This document shows positions 1-9,437 of a DNA stretch of 64,000 nt, one piece after another. The notes under the pieces were generated by a model. The model saw nothing but the letters and a program-made list of their open reading frames with translations. It had not been told where the DNA came from and searched no databases. A program made the position numbers and the translations under genes. Origin of the DNA: Henriciella aquimarina (GTDB lineage: Bacteria; Pseudomonadota; Alphaproteobacteria; Caulobacterales; Hyphomonadaceae); the NCBI RefSeq assembly GCF_002088975.1, contig NZ_NCST01000019.1, positions 186,001 to 250,000 of the forward strand, given 5' to 3'. The stretch's first letter is position 1, and each line of letters begins with the position of its first letter.

Positions 1-416
<416 letters not shown>

Positions 417-426
417 AACCAGGATC

Positions 427-443
427 GATTCTTCTGCTGATTC
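427..443 (+). promoter_or_regulatory. Two GANTC (CcrM-type) methylation sites
   Basis: GATTC occurs at 427-431 and again at 439-443, between the CtrA-type box and the ftsB-like start. GANTC is the target of the alphaproteobacterial cell-cycle methyltransferase CcrM, and promoter GANTC sites can time transcription to replication. The sites are seen; the regulatory role is inferred. Confidence 0.45.
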
Positions 444-464
444 GTTTTCAGCAGGTGATCGAGA

Positions 465-764
465 ATGGCTCCGAAATACGCCGCGGCAGCAATGTGCGCG
501 TTGACTGCATACTTTGCCTACCACGCATTTGCGGGCGAGCAGGGGCTTGGTCACTGGAGCGATATGCAGGCGACACTCGAGACCAAAGAGGCCGAGCTGT
601 CCGAAATTCGCGATGCCAACGACCAGCTCCGCGCCGACATTGCCCGCCTCACTCCGGGTACGGTCGATCCGGACCTTGTGGAGGCGCTTGCTCGTGACGA
701 TCTCGGATTCGCATATCCCGATGAAATCATTCTCATGTCTGAGCAGGGGCAACCTGCATTTTGA
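465..764 (+). CDS. ftsB: FtsB/DivIC-like septum formation initiator
   Basis: A 99-residue bitopic membrane protein. Residues about 5-22 form one hydrophobic helix. A charged heptad-rich stretch follows (about 35-65, with ETKEAELSEIRDANDQLRAD) and is likely a coiled coil. The C-terminal motif LARDDLGFAYPDEIILM is typical of the FtsB/DivIC family just before pdhA in alphaproteobacteria. In the family the protein joins FtsL and FtsQ in the divisome. The ATG at 465 has AGGTGA 8 bases upstream. The CtrA-type box and GANTC sites upstream fit cell-cycle control of a division gene. Confidence 0.8.
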   Translation: MAPKYAAAAMCALTAYFAYHAFAGEQGLGHWSDMQATLETKEAELSEIRDANDQLRADIARLTPGTVDPDLVEALARDDLGFAYPDEIILMSEQGQPAF

Positions 765-834
765 CATAGGTGCTAAAACTAGACGAACCCCCGTCTCAGG
801 ATACATAAGAGGGGACTCCAGATGAGGAGACTCC

Positions 835-1854
835 ATGGCTAAGGCGCCGACCAAGAGCAAAAGCTCGAAATCAAATTCAAAAATGAAGCGTGACGAAGCG
901 CTCAAATTCTATCGTGACATGTTGTTGATCCGCCGGTTCGAAGAACGGGCAGGTCAGTTGTACGGCATGGGCAAGATTGCTGGCTTCTGTCACCTCTATA
1001 TCGGACAGGAAGCTGTCGTGACCGGTATGCAGGCCTGTCTGAAGGATGGCGACCAGATCGTCACCGGCTATCGCGATCACGGCCACATGCTGGCCTGTGA
1101 CATGGACCCGAAAGGGGTCATGGCTGAGCTGACCGGCCGCGCGGATGGCTATTCCAAGGGCAAGGGCGGCTCCATGCACATGTTCTCGAAAGAGAAGAAC
1201 TTCTATGGCGGCCACGGTATCGTCGGCGCCCAGGTTCCGATCGGGACGGGCCTCGGCTTTTCCAACCGGTACAAGGAAACAGACAATGTCTGCGTGACCT
1301 TCTTTGGCGACGGCGCTGCCAACCAGGGTCAGATCTATGAGTCCTTTAACATGGCATCCCTCTGGGACCTTCCGGTTGTCTATGTCATCGAGAATAACCA
1401 GTACGCCATGGGTACCAGCGTGGCGCGCGCCTCAGCCGAGACCGAGCTCTACAAGCGGGGGATATCCTTCGAGATCGAGGGTGAAGAGGTCGACGGCATG
1501 GACGTTTATGCCGTGAAAGAGGCTGGCGAAAAGGCCATCAAATATGCCCGCTCGGGCAAGGGGCCCTACATCCTGGAAATGAAGACCTATCGCTATCGCG
1601 GTCACTCCATGTCCGATCCGGCCAAGTACCGCAAGCGTGAAGAGGTTGACGATATCCGTACCCATCATGACCCGATTGACGGTCTCAAAGCCCGTATCAT
1701 CGAGGCTGACCTGACGAGCGAGGATGATCTGAAAGACCTCGACAAGGAAATCAAAGCGCTGGTGAAGGAGGCTGCAGACTTCTCCCTCGACAGCCCCGAA
1801 CCCGATCCGTCCGAGCTGTGGACCGATGTGCTGCGTGAAGTGGAGTCTGCCTGA
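835..1854 (+). CDS. pdhA: Pyruvate dehydrogenase E1 component, alpha subunit
   Basis: A 339-residue thiamine-diphosphate-dependent E1 alpha subunit, which decarboxylates pyruvate and reductively acetylates lipoyl groups on E2. The TPP motif starts at GDG (residues 158-160) and ends at NN (187-188). The mobile-loop segment [15 protein letters not shown] is present near residue 265. The first 20 residues are a Ser/Lys-rich tail of unknown role. GAGGAG lies just upstream of the ATG. It is the first gene of the pdhA-pdhB-DUF5076-pdhC-lpd cluster, and its stop overlaps the pdhB start as TGATG, suggesting translational coupling. Confidence 0.97.
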   Translation: MAKAPTKSKSSKSNSKMKRDEALKFYRDMLLIRRFEERAGQLYGMGKIAGFCHLYIGQEAVVTGMQACLKDGDQIVTGYRDHGHMLACDMDPKGVMAELTGRADGYSKGKGGSMHMFSKEKNFYGGHGIVGAQVPIGTGLGFSNRYKETDNVCVTFFGDGAANQGQIYESFNMASLWDLPVVYVIENNQYAMGTSVARASAETELYKRGISFEIEGEEVDGMDVYAVKEAGEKAIKYARSGKGPYILEMKTYRYRGHSMSDPAKYRKREEVDDIRTHHDPIDGLKARIIEADLTSEDDLKDLDKEIKALVKEAADFSLDSPEPDPSELWTDVLREVESA

Positions 1855-3269
1855 TGTCCATTGATGTCCTGATGCCGGCCCTTTCGCCCACCATGGAGGA
1901 AGGCACACTTTCCAAATGGCTGAAGAAGGAAGGCGATACGATTTCGTCCGGCGACGTCATTGCCGAAATTGAGACCGACAAGGCGACCATGGAGGTCGAG
2001 GCGGTCGATGAAGGCACGCTCGCCAAGATCATCGTGCCCGAAGGCACCGAAGGGGTGAAGGTGAACTCTGTCATCGCCCGGCTTGCCGAGGAAGGCGAAG
2101 ATGTCTCTGACGTCGATGATGCGCCTGCACCGGCCGAGGGCGGAAGCGCTTCTGGCGATGCCGAGGATGCTGATGAGTCCGAATCTGAAACTGCAGCGGA
2201 CACAGATGCCGGCGACGATGCGGAGGAAGCGCCGCCCGAGCCGGAAGTGTCCACGCTGAAAGATCCGCGCGTTCCGGAAGGGACGAGCTTCGTCGACACG
2301 AGCCTCCGCGATGCGCTGCGCGATGCGATGGCAGAAGAGATGCGGCGCGACGAAACCGTGTTCGTCATGGGCGAAGAGGTCGCAGAATATCAGGGTGCGT
2401 ACAAAGTTACCCGGGAGCTCCTGCAGGAGTTCGGGCCGAAGCGTGTCGTAGACACTCCGATCACGGAGCATGGTTTTGCCGGGCTTGGTGTCGGTGCGGC
2501 ATTCGGTGGTTTGCGCCCGGTCGTCGAGTTCATGACGTTCAATTTCGCCATGCAGGCGATTGACCAGATCATCAATTCTGCCGCCAAGACGCTTTACATG
2601 TCAGGCGGCCAGATGGGCTGCCCGATCGTGTTCCGTGGCCCGAATGGCGCCGCCGCACGGGTGGGCGCCCAGCACAGTCAGGATTATTCGTCCTGGTACG
2701 CTCATGTCCCGGGGCTCAAGGTAGTCGCGCCCTATGATGCGGCCGATGCGAAAGGCCTTCTGAAAGCAGCGATCCGCGATCCGAACCCGGTCATTTTCCT
2801 GGAGCATGAGCTGCTTTATGGGGAAAGCTTCCCTGTGCCGGATCTTGAGGACTACGTCCTACCGATCGGCAAGGCGCGAGTGCGCCGGCCGGGCAATGAT
2901 GTCACCCTTGTGGCCCATTCGCGCATGGTCGGATTCGCGCTTCAGGCGGCTGAAAAGCTTGCCGAAGACGGGATCGATGCGGAGGTTGTCGACCTGCGTT
3001 CGCTGCGCCCGCTCGATACCGATACGGTCGTGGAGAGCGTGAAGAAAACCAACCGGATCGTGACCTGTGAAGAGGGTTGGCGCTTCATGGGCGTTGGCGC
3101 CGAGATCTGTGCCACCGTCATGCATGAAGCCTTCGATTACCTCGATGCCCCGCCTACGCGGGTCTACCAGAAGGATGTGCCGCTGCCTTACGCAGCCAAT
3201 CTCGAGGCGCTGTCCCTGCCGGGTACGGCCGATATCATCGAGGCGGCAAAGAAGGTCTGTTATGTCTGA
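1854..3269 (+). CDS. pdhB: Pyruvate dehydrogenase E1 beta with N-terminal lipoyl domain
   Basis: A 471-residue E1 beta subunit. Residues 1 to about 83 are a complete lipoyl domain with the lipoylation motif ETDKAT (Lys43). A long acidic Asp/Glu/Ala-rich linker follows (about 84-140). The transketolase-like E1 beta domain starts near 147 and carries [13 protein letters not shown] and [15 protein letters not shown]. An extra lipoyl domain on E1 beta is known from several alphaproteobacteria. The lipoyl domain is strikingly similar to that of the downstream pdhC. The last bases overlap the next gene's start. Confidence 0.96.
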   Translation: MSIDVLMPALSPTMEEGTLSKWLKKEGDTISSGDVIAEIETDKATMEVEAVDEGTLAKIIVPEGTEGVKVNSVIARLAEEGEDVSDVDDAPAPAEGGSASGDAEDADESESETAADTDAGDDAEEAPPEPEVSTLKDPRVPEGTSFVDTSLRDALRDAMAEEMRRDETVFVMGEEVAEYQGAYKVTRELLQEFGPKRVVDTPITEHGFAGLGVGAAFGGLRPVVEFMTFNFAMQAIDQIINSAAKTLYMSGGQMGCPIVFRGPNGAAARVGAQHSQDYSSWYAHVPGLKVVAPYDAADAKGLLKAAIRDPNPVIFLEHELLYGESFPVPDLEDYVLPIGKARVRRPGNDVTLVAHSRMVGFALQAAEKLAEDGIDAEVVDLRSLRPLDTDTVVESVKKTNRIVTCEEGWRFMGVGAEICATVMHEAFDYLDAPPTRVYQKDVPLPYAANLEALSLPGTADIIEAAKKVCYV

Positions 3270-3585
3270 TCAGCACAAAGCGCTCTCGAAACCTGGCAGC
3301 ATCCCGGAGGATGCCCAGGCTCAGGAATATGTCCGTTTCTGGATTGCGAACAATGCCGACCATGCAAGCGTCCTGGTCGGGGCGGCCGGGGATGCGAAGA
3401 AGGAGCCCGCCATGTGGGGCTTCATCCTGGCCGATATTGCCAAACAGGTCACGAAGGTCATGCGGGAGCAGGACCCTGACGGCCCTGAGGCCCAGGCTAT
3501 TCTGGAACAGATCATGGGCGGCATGATCGAACGACTCAAACATGCGCCCCATCTGGCGGGCACAACGGCGAAGGTGGATGACTGA
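3262..3585 (+). CDS. Small DUF5076-like protein inside the pdh operon
   Basis: A 107-residue soluble, mostly helical protein starting at the ATG at 3262, 8 bases inside the end of pdhB. The frame runs further upstream through pdhB, but that part is shadow coding. Its stop overlaps the pdhC start as TGATG, so it is translationally embedded between E1 beta and E2. It contains [19 protein letters not shown] and a helix with [14 protein letters not shown] believe it belongs to DUF5076, found at pdh loci of alphaproteobacteria; the assignment is from memory of the family. No catalytic motif is seen. A role in the complex is inferred from position only. Confidence 0.75.
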   Translation: MSDQHKALSKPGSIPEDAQAQEYVRFWIANNADHASVLVGAAGDAKKEPAMWGFILADIAKQVTKVMREQDPDGPEAQAILEQIMGGMIERLKHAPHLAGTTAKVDD

Positions 3586-4982
3586 TGGCGATCAATATCA
3601 CGATGCCTGCTTTGTCGCCGACCATGGAGGAAGGCACACTCGCCAAGTGGCTGGTCAAGCCGGGCGACACGATTTCTTCAGGTGACGTCATTGCCGAGAT
3701 CGAGACAGACAAGGCGACGATGGAAGTCGAAGCCGTCGATGAGGGCACGATTGCAAAGATCCTCATCGATGAGGGCACCGAAGGCGTGAAGGTCAATTCC
3801 GTCATCGCGCTTCTGGCCGAAGAGGGCGAAGATCCTGACGCGGTCGAAGCGCCTGAGGATGCCGGGCCTGCTGTCGGAGAAGACAAGCCAAAGGCAGAAG
3901 ACAACAAGCCTTCAGAGAAGGAAGCCGAGGCGCCCAGGGAAGACAAGGGCACGTCGAAAGCCACCCCCGAAGGCACGACCGCGCAAAAGCCGAAAGAGGC
4001 TCAGGGCAAGGACGTCTCGAAGGAGCTCGGTTCGAGCCCGATGGAACTCGCGGATGTTGGCGACGGCAAGGACCGGATAAAGGCCAGCCCGCTGGCCCGG
4101 CGTCTTGCCAAGCTGCGGGGCATTGATCTCTCGTCGCTGAAAGGCTCTGGCCCGAAGGGGCGTATCGTCAAGAAAGACGTTGAAGGGGCCCAGCCTGGAC
4201 AAGCCGGTGCGCAGGCGGGGGCAGCGGCACCTGCCGCGGCGCCGGATGGCCTCATCCTGCCGCAAGTGCTGGATGACCGCGTCTATGCGCCGGACACTTA
4301 TGAGCTCAAGCCGCTCGACGGTATGCGCAAGACCGTCGCCAAACGTCTGACGCAAAGCTTCATGCAGGTCCCGCACTTCCCGCTCAATGTCGACATCAAG
4401 CTCGACAAGCTGCTGGCGGCACGCAAGGGGATCAATGAAGCCGCACCGGAAGGTGTGAAGATCTCGGTCAACGACATGCTGATCAAGGCGTCGGCACAGG
4501 CGCTTATGGCCGAGCCGGAGTGTAATGCGAGCTTCACCGACAAGGGCATTGCCTATCACAAGTCGGCGCACATCTCCGTGGCTGTCGCCATCGATGGCGG
4601 GCTGATCACACCGGTCATCTTCGATGCGCAGACCAAGGGGCTTGCGACCATTGCCGATGAGATGAAGGACCTTGCGACCCGCGCCCGCGAGCGCAAGCTG
4701 AAGCCGCAGGAATATTCCGGCGGCACCTTCTCCATCTCCAATCTCGGCATGTTCGGCATCAAGTCCTTCGGCTCGATCATCAACCAGCCGGAAGGCATGA
4801 TCCTGTCGGTTGGCGCCGGTGAGAAACGGCCCGTCGTCAATGAGAAGGACGAGATCGTACCGGCCACCGTGATGACCGTGACGCTGTCCTGTGACCACCG
4901 GGTCATCGGAGGCGCGGAGGGCGCCCGCTGGCTGGCCGCCTTCAAGCGCTATGTCGAAAGCCCCGAAAGCATGCTGCTTTGA
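3585..4982 (+). CDS. pdhC: Pyruvate dehydrogenase E2, dihydrolipoamide acetyltransferase
   Basis: A 465-residue E2 core. In order: one lipoyl domain (1 to about 83, Lys43 in ETDKAT), a Lys/Glu/Pro-rich linker (about 84-155), a peripheral-subunit-binding domain near 165-200 ([27 protein letters not shown]), an Ala/Pro linker, and the catalytic domain from about 235. It transfers acetyl groups from lipoyl to CoA. The usual HxxxDG active-site motif reads HRVIGG (His438 kept, Gly442 where Asp is expected). The C terminus [13 protein letters not shown] is normal. The gene is coupled to the DUF5076-like gene by TGATG and followed 15 bases later by lpd. Confidence 0.95.
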   Translation: MAINITMPALSPTMEEGTLAKWLVKPGDTISSGDVIAEIETDKATMEVEAVDEGTIAKILIDEGTEGVKVNSVIALLAEEGEDPDAVEAPEDAGPAVGEDKPKAEDNKPSEKEAEAPREDKGTSKATPEGTTAQKPKEAQGKDVSKELGSSPMELADVGDGKDRIKASPLARRLAKLRGIDLSSLKGSGPKGRIVKKDVEGAQPGQAGAQAGAAAPAAAPDGLILPQVLDDRVYAPDTYELKPLDGMRKTVAKRLTQSFMQVPHFPLNVDIKLDKLLAARKGINEAAPEGVKISVNDMLIKASAQALMAEPECNASFTDKGIAYHKSAHISVAVAIDGGLITPVIFDAQTKGLATIADEMKDLATRARERKLKPQEYSGGTFSISNLGMFGIKSFGSIINQPEGMILSVGAGEKRPVVNEKDEIVPATVMTVTLSCDHRVIGGAEGARWLAAFKRYVESPESMLL

Positions 4983-4997
4983 TATCTGGAGGCCAAA

Positions 4998-6407
4998 ATG
5001 GCTGATTATGACCTGATCGTTATTGGCTCAGGACCCGGCGGCTATGTGGCCGCCATCCGTGCCTCGCAGCTCGGCATGAAAGTCGGGATCGTGGAGCGCG
5101 AAAGCCTGGGTGGCATATGCCTGAACTGGGGCTGCATCCCGACCAAGGCGCTCCTGCGCTCGGCCGAGGTGCTGCACCTGGCCAAGAATGCGAAGGATTT
5201 CGGTCTCAAGATCGACAAGACGGATTTTGATCTTCAGGCCGTCGTCAAGCGCTCCCGGGATGTAGCCAAACAGCTCTCCTCCGGGGTGAGCGGTCTCATG
5301 AAGAAGAACAAGATCGACGTGATCATGGGCGAAGCGAGCCTGAAGAAGGGCAAGCCGGCGCCCGTCGTCAGCGTCAAGGACAAGGACGGCAAGACAAAAG
5401 ACTATCAGGCCAAGCATGTCATGCTGGCGACCGGGGCTCGGGCCCGTGCGATCCCGCAGGCCGGCCTGGAACCGGATGGCGAGCTGATCTGGACGTATCG
5501 CGAAGCAATGGTGCCGAAGAGTGTGCCGAAAAAGCTGCTGGTCATCGGATCTGGCGCCATCGGGATCGAGTTTGCCAGCTTCTATAACGAGCTTGGCAGT
5601 GACGTGACGGTGGTCGAAGCGGTTGATCGAATCCTGCCGGTTGAAGACGAGGAAATCTCGACGGCGGCTCGCAAGCAGTTTGAAAAGCAGGGCCTCAAAT
5701 TCCACACGGGCGCGCAGGTGAAGTCGCTCAAGAAGGGCAAGGACAAGGTGACGGCTGAAGTCACGGTCGGCGGCAAGTCCGAGACCATCGAGGCCGACCG
5801 TGTGATCCTCGCGATCGGGATCGTCGGCAATGTCGAGAATCTCGGCCTGGAAGAGCTCGGCGCCAAGGTCGAGAAGACGCATGTTGTCGTCGATGGCTTC
5901 GGCCGCACGGGCGTGCCCGGTCTCTACGCGATTGGCGATCTGACAGGACCGCCTTGGCTGGCACACAAGGCGAGCCATGAAGGCGTGATCTGTGTGGAAG
6001 GGATTGCCGGGGCGAATGAGGCCCATCCTTTCGATGCGTCGAATGTGCCGGGCTGCACCTATTCGCACCCTCAGGTGGCCAGCGTTGGCCTGACAGAGGC
6101 GCAGGCGAAAGAGGCCGGTCACAAGGTAAAGGTCGGGAAATTCCCCTTTATCGGCAACGGCAAGGCCATCGCGCTGGGCGCGGCCGAGGGTATGGTGAAG
6201 ACTGTTTTCGATGCCGAGACGGGCGAACTGCTTGGCGCGCACATGGTCGGCGCCGAGGTGACCGAGCTTATCCAGGGCTATGTCATCGCCCGTCAGGGCG
6301 AGCTGACCGAAGCCGAACTCATGGATACGATTTTTCCGCATCCGACGCTTTCGGAAATGATGCACGAATCCGTCCTGGCGGCTTACGGGCGGGTGTTGCA
6401 CATCTAG
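4998..6407 (+). CDS. lpd: Dihydrolipoyl dehydrogenase (E3)
   Basis: A 469-residue FAD/NAD+ disulfide oxidoreductase that reoxidises dihydrolipoyl groups of E2. The FAD motif GSGPGGYVAA lies at residues 10-19. The redox disulfide is Cys41/Cys46 (CLNWGC). The NAD-binding motif is GSGAIGIEFASFY. The C-terminal catalytic pair His448/Glu453 sits in FPHPTLSEMMHE. GGAG precedes the ATG. As the last gene of the pdh cluster it very likely serves this complex; it may also serve other 2-oxoacid dehydrogenases. A strong inverted repeat follows the gene. Confidence 0.97.
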   Translation: MADYDLIVIGSGPGGYVAAIRASQLGMKVGIVERESLGGICLNWGCIPTKALLRSAEVLHLAKNAKDFGLKIDKTDFDLQAVVKRSRDVAKQLSSGVSGLMKKNKIDVIMGEASLKKGKPAPVVSVKDKDGKTKDYQAKHVMLATGARARAIPQAGLEPDGELIWTYREAMVPKSVPKKLLVIGSGAIGIEFASFYNELGSDVTVVEAVDRILPVEDEEISTAARKQFEKQGLKFHTGAQVKSLKKGKDKVTAEVTVGGKSETIEADRVILAIGIVGNVENLGLEELGAKVEKTHVVVDGFGRTGVPGLYAIGDLTGPPWLAHKASHEGVICVEGIAGANEAHPFDASNVPGCTYSHPQVASVGLTEAQAKEAGHKVKVGKFPFIGNGKAIALGAAEGMVKTVFDAETGELLGAHMVGAEVTELIQGYVIARQGELTEAELMDTIFPHPTLSEMMHESVLAAYGRVLHI

Positions 6408-6421
6408 CGCCAGAGCGTGCT

Positions 6422-6450
6422 TGACCGGCGTTGCGGCGCCGGTCAGATTT
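6422..6450 (+). terminator. Inverted repeat after the pdh-lpd operon
   Basis: A perfect 9-bp inverted repeat TGACCGGCG (6422-6430) / CGCCGGTCA (6437-6445) has a 6-base loop and is followed by only three T. The stem is strong and GC-rich, the T tract weak. It is a likely terminator or mRNA-stabilising hairpin at the end of the pdh operon. It ends 10 bases before the next start codon. Confidence 0.5.
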
Positions 6451-6455
6451 CGCCC

Positions 6456-7169
6456 ATGTCACTCGCCCTCAAAGCCGGATCGCCGGACACGTTTCTCTGT
6501 GTCGCGGGAGAGATGTTTCTGCCCACCGGGCAGGGCGCACTCTGGTGGGAGCGGGAGCGTACGCTTGTCGTCTCCGATCTGCACCTGGAAAAGGGCTCGT
6601 CCTATGCCCGGCGCGGGCAGTTGCTTCCGCCTTATGACACCGGTGCCACGCTCAGTCTTGTCGAGCAGCTCGTGCGGCAGTTCCAGCCTGACCGGGTTAT
6701 TTCGCTTGGCGACAGCTTTCATGACCGCCGGTCCGAAGCGCGGCTGAGTCCTGATGATAGAAGCCGTATCCGGACTTTGACGGCGGCCACGCAGTGGCAC
6801 TGGGTGGAAGGCAATCACGATCCGGATCCACCGGCGGACCTGGGCGGGCAGGGCGCGAAAGTCTTGCATCTGGGCGCATGCGTGTTTCGTCACGAGCCCA
6901 CAGGTGAGGTCGGGGAGATTGCGGGCCACCTGCACCCGGTCGCGAAGATTGCCGGGCGGGGGCGCGCCCTTCGGCGAAAGGCTTTCATCACGGACGGATC
7001 CAGCCTTGTCATGCCCTCACTCGGGACGTTCACGGGCGGACTCAATGTCCTTCACCAGGCCATGGACGAGATTTTCCATCAGGGGGCCATGGTCTTCGCA
7101 GCCAATGGAACTAGTGTCTCTCTCATTGAACGCCGCGCGCTCAGGCCAGACAAATATATCAACGCCTGA
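6456..7169 (+). CDS. pdeM: PdeM-like metallophosphoesterase
   Basis: A 237-residue calcineurin-like phosphoesterase with the metal-binding motif series in order: SDLHLEKG, LGDSFHD, EGNHD and GHLHPVAK. The GHxH-like end motif and overall length match the ligase-associated DNA damage response endonuclease PdeM family. I start it at the ATG at 6456 because the open frame upstream crosses the inverted repeat after lpd and has no family similarity I recognise. The usual partners (LigD-like ligase, Lhr helicase, exonuclease) are not in this window, so a DNA-repair role rests on family resemblance alone. Confidence 0.75.
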   Translation: MSLALKAGSPDTFLCVAGEMFLPTGQGALWWERERTLVVSDLHLEKGSSYARRGQLLPPYDTGATLSLVEQLVRQFQPDRVISLGDSFHDRRSEARLSPDDRSRIRTLTAATQWHWVEGNHDPDPPADLGGQGAKVLHLGACVFRHEPTGEVGEIAGHLHPVAKIAGRGRALRRKAFITDGSSLVMPSLGTFTGGLNVLHQAMDEIFHQGAMVFAANGTSVSLIERRALRPDKYINA

Positions 7170-7238
7170 GATGCCGACCGGCGCTTAAAACGGGATTTTG
7201 ATGCGCGAGTTCGCATCGTAACAAGGAAAACGAATATC

Positions 7239-8075
7239 ATGGAAAATATGCAGGATCTCGACTTGAACGCGATCTGGGCGGAATACTGGCCGTTCATCCT
7301 GAGCGGCGCGATGAAAGTCATTGGCGCACTGCTTGTTCTTATCATCGGGCTTCGGATTGCCGGCTGGCTGTCCGGTCTGGTCAAGAAGCGCACGCTTAAC
7401 CGGCCGGGCGTCGATCAGACGCTTGCCGGGTTCTTTGCTTCGCTGGTGCGCTGGTTCGTCACTGCGGCCGTTATCATTGCGACGCTGCAGGTGTTCGGGG
7501 TGCAGGCGACGAGCTTTGTGGCAGTTCTCGGTGCTCTGACCTTGGCCATCGGCCTGTCGCTTCAGGGGGCGCTCGGTAACATCGCATCGGGCGTCATGAT
7601 CATGCTGTTCCGCCCTTACAAGATGGGGGATTTCGTCGAGATTTCCGGTGTCTCGGGCACGGTGAACGACATCAACCTTTTCCAGACGATCCTGTCGACC
7701 GTCGACAATGTGAAGATCATCATTCCGAATACGGAAGCCATTGATGGCGTGATCAAGAACTATTCCGGCTATGACACGCGTCGTTGCGACATCACCTTCG
7801 GCATCGATTACGATGACGACATCGACAAGGCGATCGGCATTATCCGCTCGCTGGCCGAGAGCGACGAGCGCGTTCTCAAGGAGCCGGAACCCTTTGTGAA
7901 GCTTATCAATCTCGGAGACAGTTCGGTCGATATCCAGGCGCGGCTCTGGTGCAATGCGGCCGACCTCTGGAACTTGAAATTCTACATGACCAAAGCGGTC
8001 AAGGAAGAGTTCGACAAGCAGGGTATCTCCATTCCCTTCCCGCACCGCACGCTTGTGCAGAAGGAAGCGCACTAG
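7239..8075 (+). CDS. mscS: Small-conductance mechanosensitive channel, MscS family
   Basis: A 278-residue inner-membrane channel of minimal MscS architecture with three hydrophobic helices (about 25-48, 65-90, 95-125). The pore-lining third helix has the Gly/Ala-rich pattern GALTLAIGLSLQGALGNIAS. It is followed by the beta domain (YKMGDFVEISGVSGTV) and a mixed C-terminal domain. Such channels open on membrane tension to release solutes on osmotic downshock. It is preceded by an AAGGA-type ribosome site and followed closely by a small membrane protein gene. Confidence 0.92.
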   Translation: MENMQDLDLNAIWAEYWPFILSGAMKVIGALLVLIIGLRIAGWLSGLVKKRTLNRPGVDQTLAGFFASLVRWFVTAAVIIATLQVFGVQATSFVAVLGALTLAIGLSLQGALGNIASGVMIMLFRPYKMGDFVEISGVSGTVNDINLFQTILSTVDNVKIIIPNTEAIDGVIKNYSGYDTRRCDITFGIDYDDDIDKAIGIIRSLAESDERVLKEPEPFVKLINLGDSSVDIQARLWCNAADLWNLKFYMTKAVKEEFDKQGISIPFPHRTLVQKEAH

Positions 8076-8113
8076 CGATGACGATGGTGGGCTCTTCCAA
8101 CGGAGCTTGAGGC

Positions 8114-8482
8114 ATGTCCGGCATGACGTCTCCTGAAGAGCCCATCGTTACGCCTGTCGGCGATAAACCAAGACGGCCGCGGAAGCCCGCCAGGGCCGAA
8201 AAGCGACCGGTGCTGGTCCGGCTGTTCGGGATCACCGTTTGGGGCGGTGTCAAACTTGCCGTGACCTGCATTCTTGTCGGTTTTTTTCTCCTGGCGCTGG
8301 AGTTCGATCCTGTCGCGGATGATGTCGACGTGTTTGCCGCCTTGAGCGAGCTCGTCAGAAATCTCGCCGGCGCAGCGGTATGGGCCGTGAAAAATTTCTG
8401 GCAGCCGCTTCTGGCAGGCGGCAGCATCGTGCTGCCGCTGTGGGTCCTGTGGCGGCTTGCCAGCCTGCCATTCCGTAAATAG
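8114..8482 (+). CDS. Small DUF6460-like membrane protein
   Basis: A 122-residue protein. A basic Pro/Arg/Lys-rich N terminus (residues 1-35) is followed by two predicted membrane helices (about 43-63, GVKLAVTCILVGFFLLAL, and about 96-115, GGSIVLPLWVLWRLASL). An amphipathic stretch with VWAVKNFWQPLLAG lies between them. The topology and the VKLAV...VLPLWVLWRL pattern resemble the DUF6460 inner-membrane family of alphaproteobacteria, which has no known function. It lies 38 bases after mscS on the same strand and may be co-transcribed with it. Confidence 0.6.
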   Translation: MSGMTSPEEPIVTPVGDKPRRPRKPARAEKRPVLVRLFGITVWGGVKLAVTCILVGFFLLALEFDPVADDVDVFAALSELVRNLAGAAVWAVKNFWQPLLAGGSIVLPLWVLWRLASLPFRK

Positions 8483-8525
8483 CTCTCAATGATAACGACA
8501 GAACAGATAGTTGAGGAAACACCAG

Positions 8526-9428
8526 ATGAATACTGAAAAGCTCATGTACAAACCAGGCCTGATGGCGGGCGAAAGAATCCTCGTGACTGGCGGCGGGACC
8601 GGGCTCGGCAAGGAGATGGCCGAAGGGTTCCTGATGCTTGGCGCGGAGGTTCATATCTGCGGCCGGCGCGGTGGAGTTTGCGAAGAGACCGCGGTTGAGC
8701 TCATGGAGAAGCATGGCGGCAAGGTGGTTCCCCATGCCTGCGATATACGTGTGGCAGACGCCATCACCGACATGAATGATGAGATCTGGTCGAAGCACGG
8801 CCCGCTTACCGGCCTGATCAACAATGCGGCCGGGAACTTCATTTCCCGCACAGAGGACCTCTCCATCCGTGGCTTCGATGCCATTTCCAACATCGTCTTC
8901 CGCGGCACCTTCTATATGACGCACGACATCGGCAAGCGCTGGATCGAGGCCGGTGACAGGGGCAGCGTATGTTCGATCCTCACGACGTGGGTCTGGAATG
9001 GCGGGCCTTTCGTTGTGCCGTCCGCCATGTCGAAGGCCGCGGTGAACACGATGACGCAATCGCTTGCGGTTGAATGGGCGCGGTATGGGCTGCGTTTCAA
9101 TGCCATTGCGCCGGGGCCGTTTCCAACCGAGGGCATGTCGAAGCGCCTCGCGCCGGATTCCGAAGGGGCGAAGCGGATGGATTCGGGACAGACCAATCCG
9201 ATGGGACGCGTGGGCGAGATGCACGAACTGGTCAATCTCGCCGTTTTCCTGATGGCGTCTGGCGCGGAATATGTGAATGGCCAGACAATCGCGATCGATG
9301 GCGCCATGTATAACGCGTCGGGTGGCAATTTCTCGATGCTCACCGAGTGGGGCGATGCAGAGTGGAAAGCGGCGCGCGAAGCGATCGAGGCGACCAATGC
9401 GAGCGACAAGTCGAAGCGGACCGTATAG
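8526..9428 (+). CDS. SDR oxidoreductase, 2,4-dienoyl-CoA reductase (DECR)-like
   Basis: A 300-residue short-chain dehydrogenase. The NADP(H) motif TGGGTGLG lies at residues 21-28 and LINNAAGNF at 98-105. The segment FVVPSAMSK, ending at catalytic-type Lys170, and the run RFNAIAPGPFPTEGM resemble mitochondrial DECR1, an auxiliary enzyme in beta-oxidation of unsaturated fatty acids. The classic SDR YxxxK is not present (Pro-Ser-Ala precedes Lys), as in DECR1. The Tyr that serves DECR1 aligns with Trp155 here. The ATG at 8526 is preferred over an upstream TTG because GAGGAAA is 6-12 bases upstream. The substrate is inferred. Confidence 0.75.
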   Translation: MNTEKLMYKPGLMAGERILVTGGGTGLGKEMAEGFLMLGAEVHICGRRGGVCEETAVELMEKHGGKVVPHACDIRVADAITDMNDEIWSKHGPLTGLINNAAGNFISRTEDLSIRGFDAISNIVFRGTFYMTHDIGKRWIEAGDRGSVCSILTTWVWNGGPFVVPSAMSKAAVNTMTQSLAVEWARYGLRFNAIAPGPFPTEGMSKRLAPDSEGAKRMDSGQTNPMGRVGEMHELVNLAVFLMASGAEYVNGQTIAIDGAMYNASGGNFSMLTEWGDAEWKAAREAIEATNASDKSKRTV

Positions 9429-9437
9429 GTCCGCCGG

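Noticed and set aside
761-789. Housekeeping promoter for pdhA from TTGACA at 761
   Set aside because: No acceptable -10 hexamer at 16-18 bases; the match alone is weak evidence.
5028-6401. Long open frame (457 codons) on the minus strand opposite lpd
   Set aside because: It mirrors the codons of lpd in GC-rich DNA; no recognisable domain, and lpd is unambiguous.
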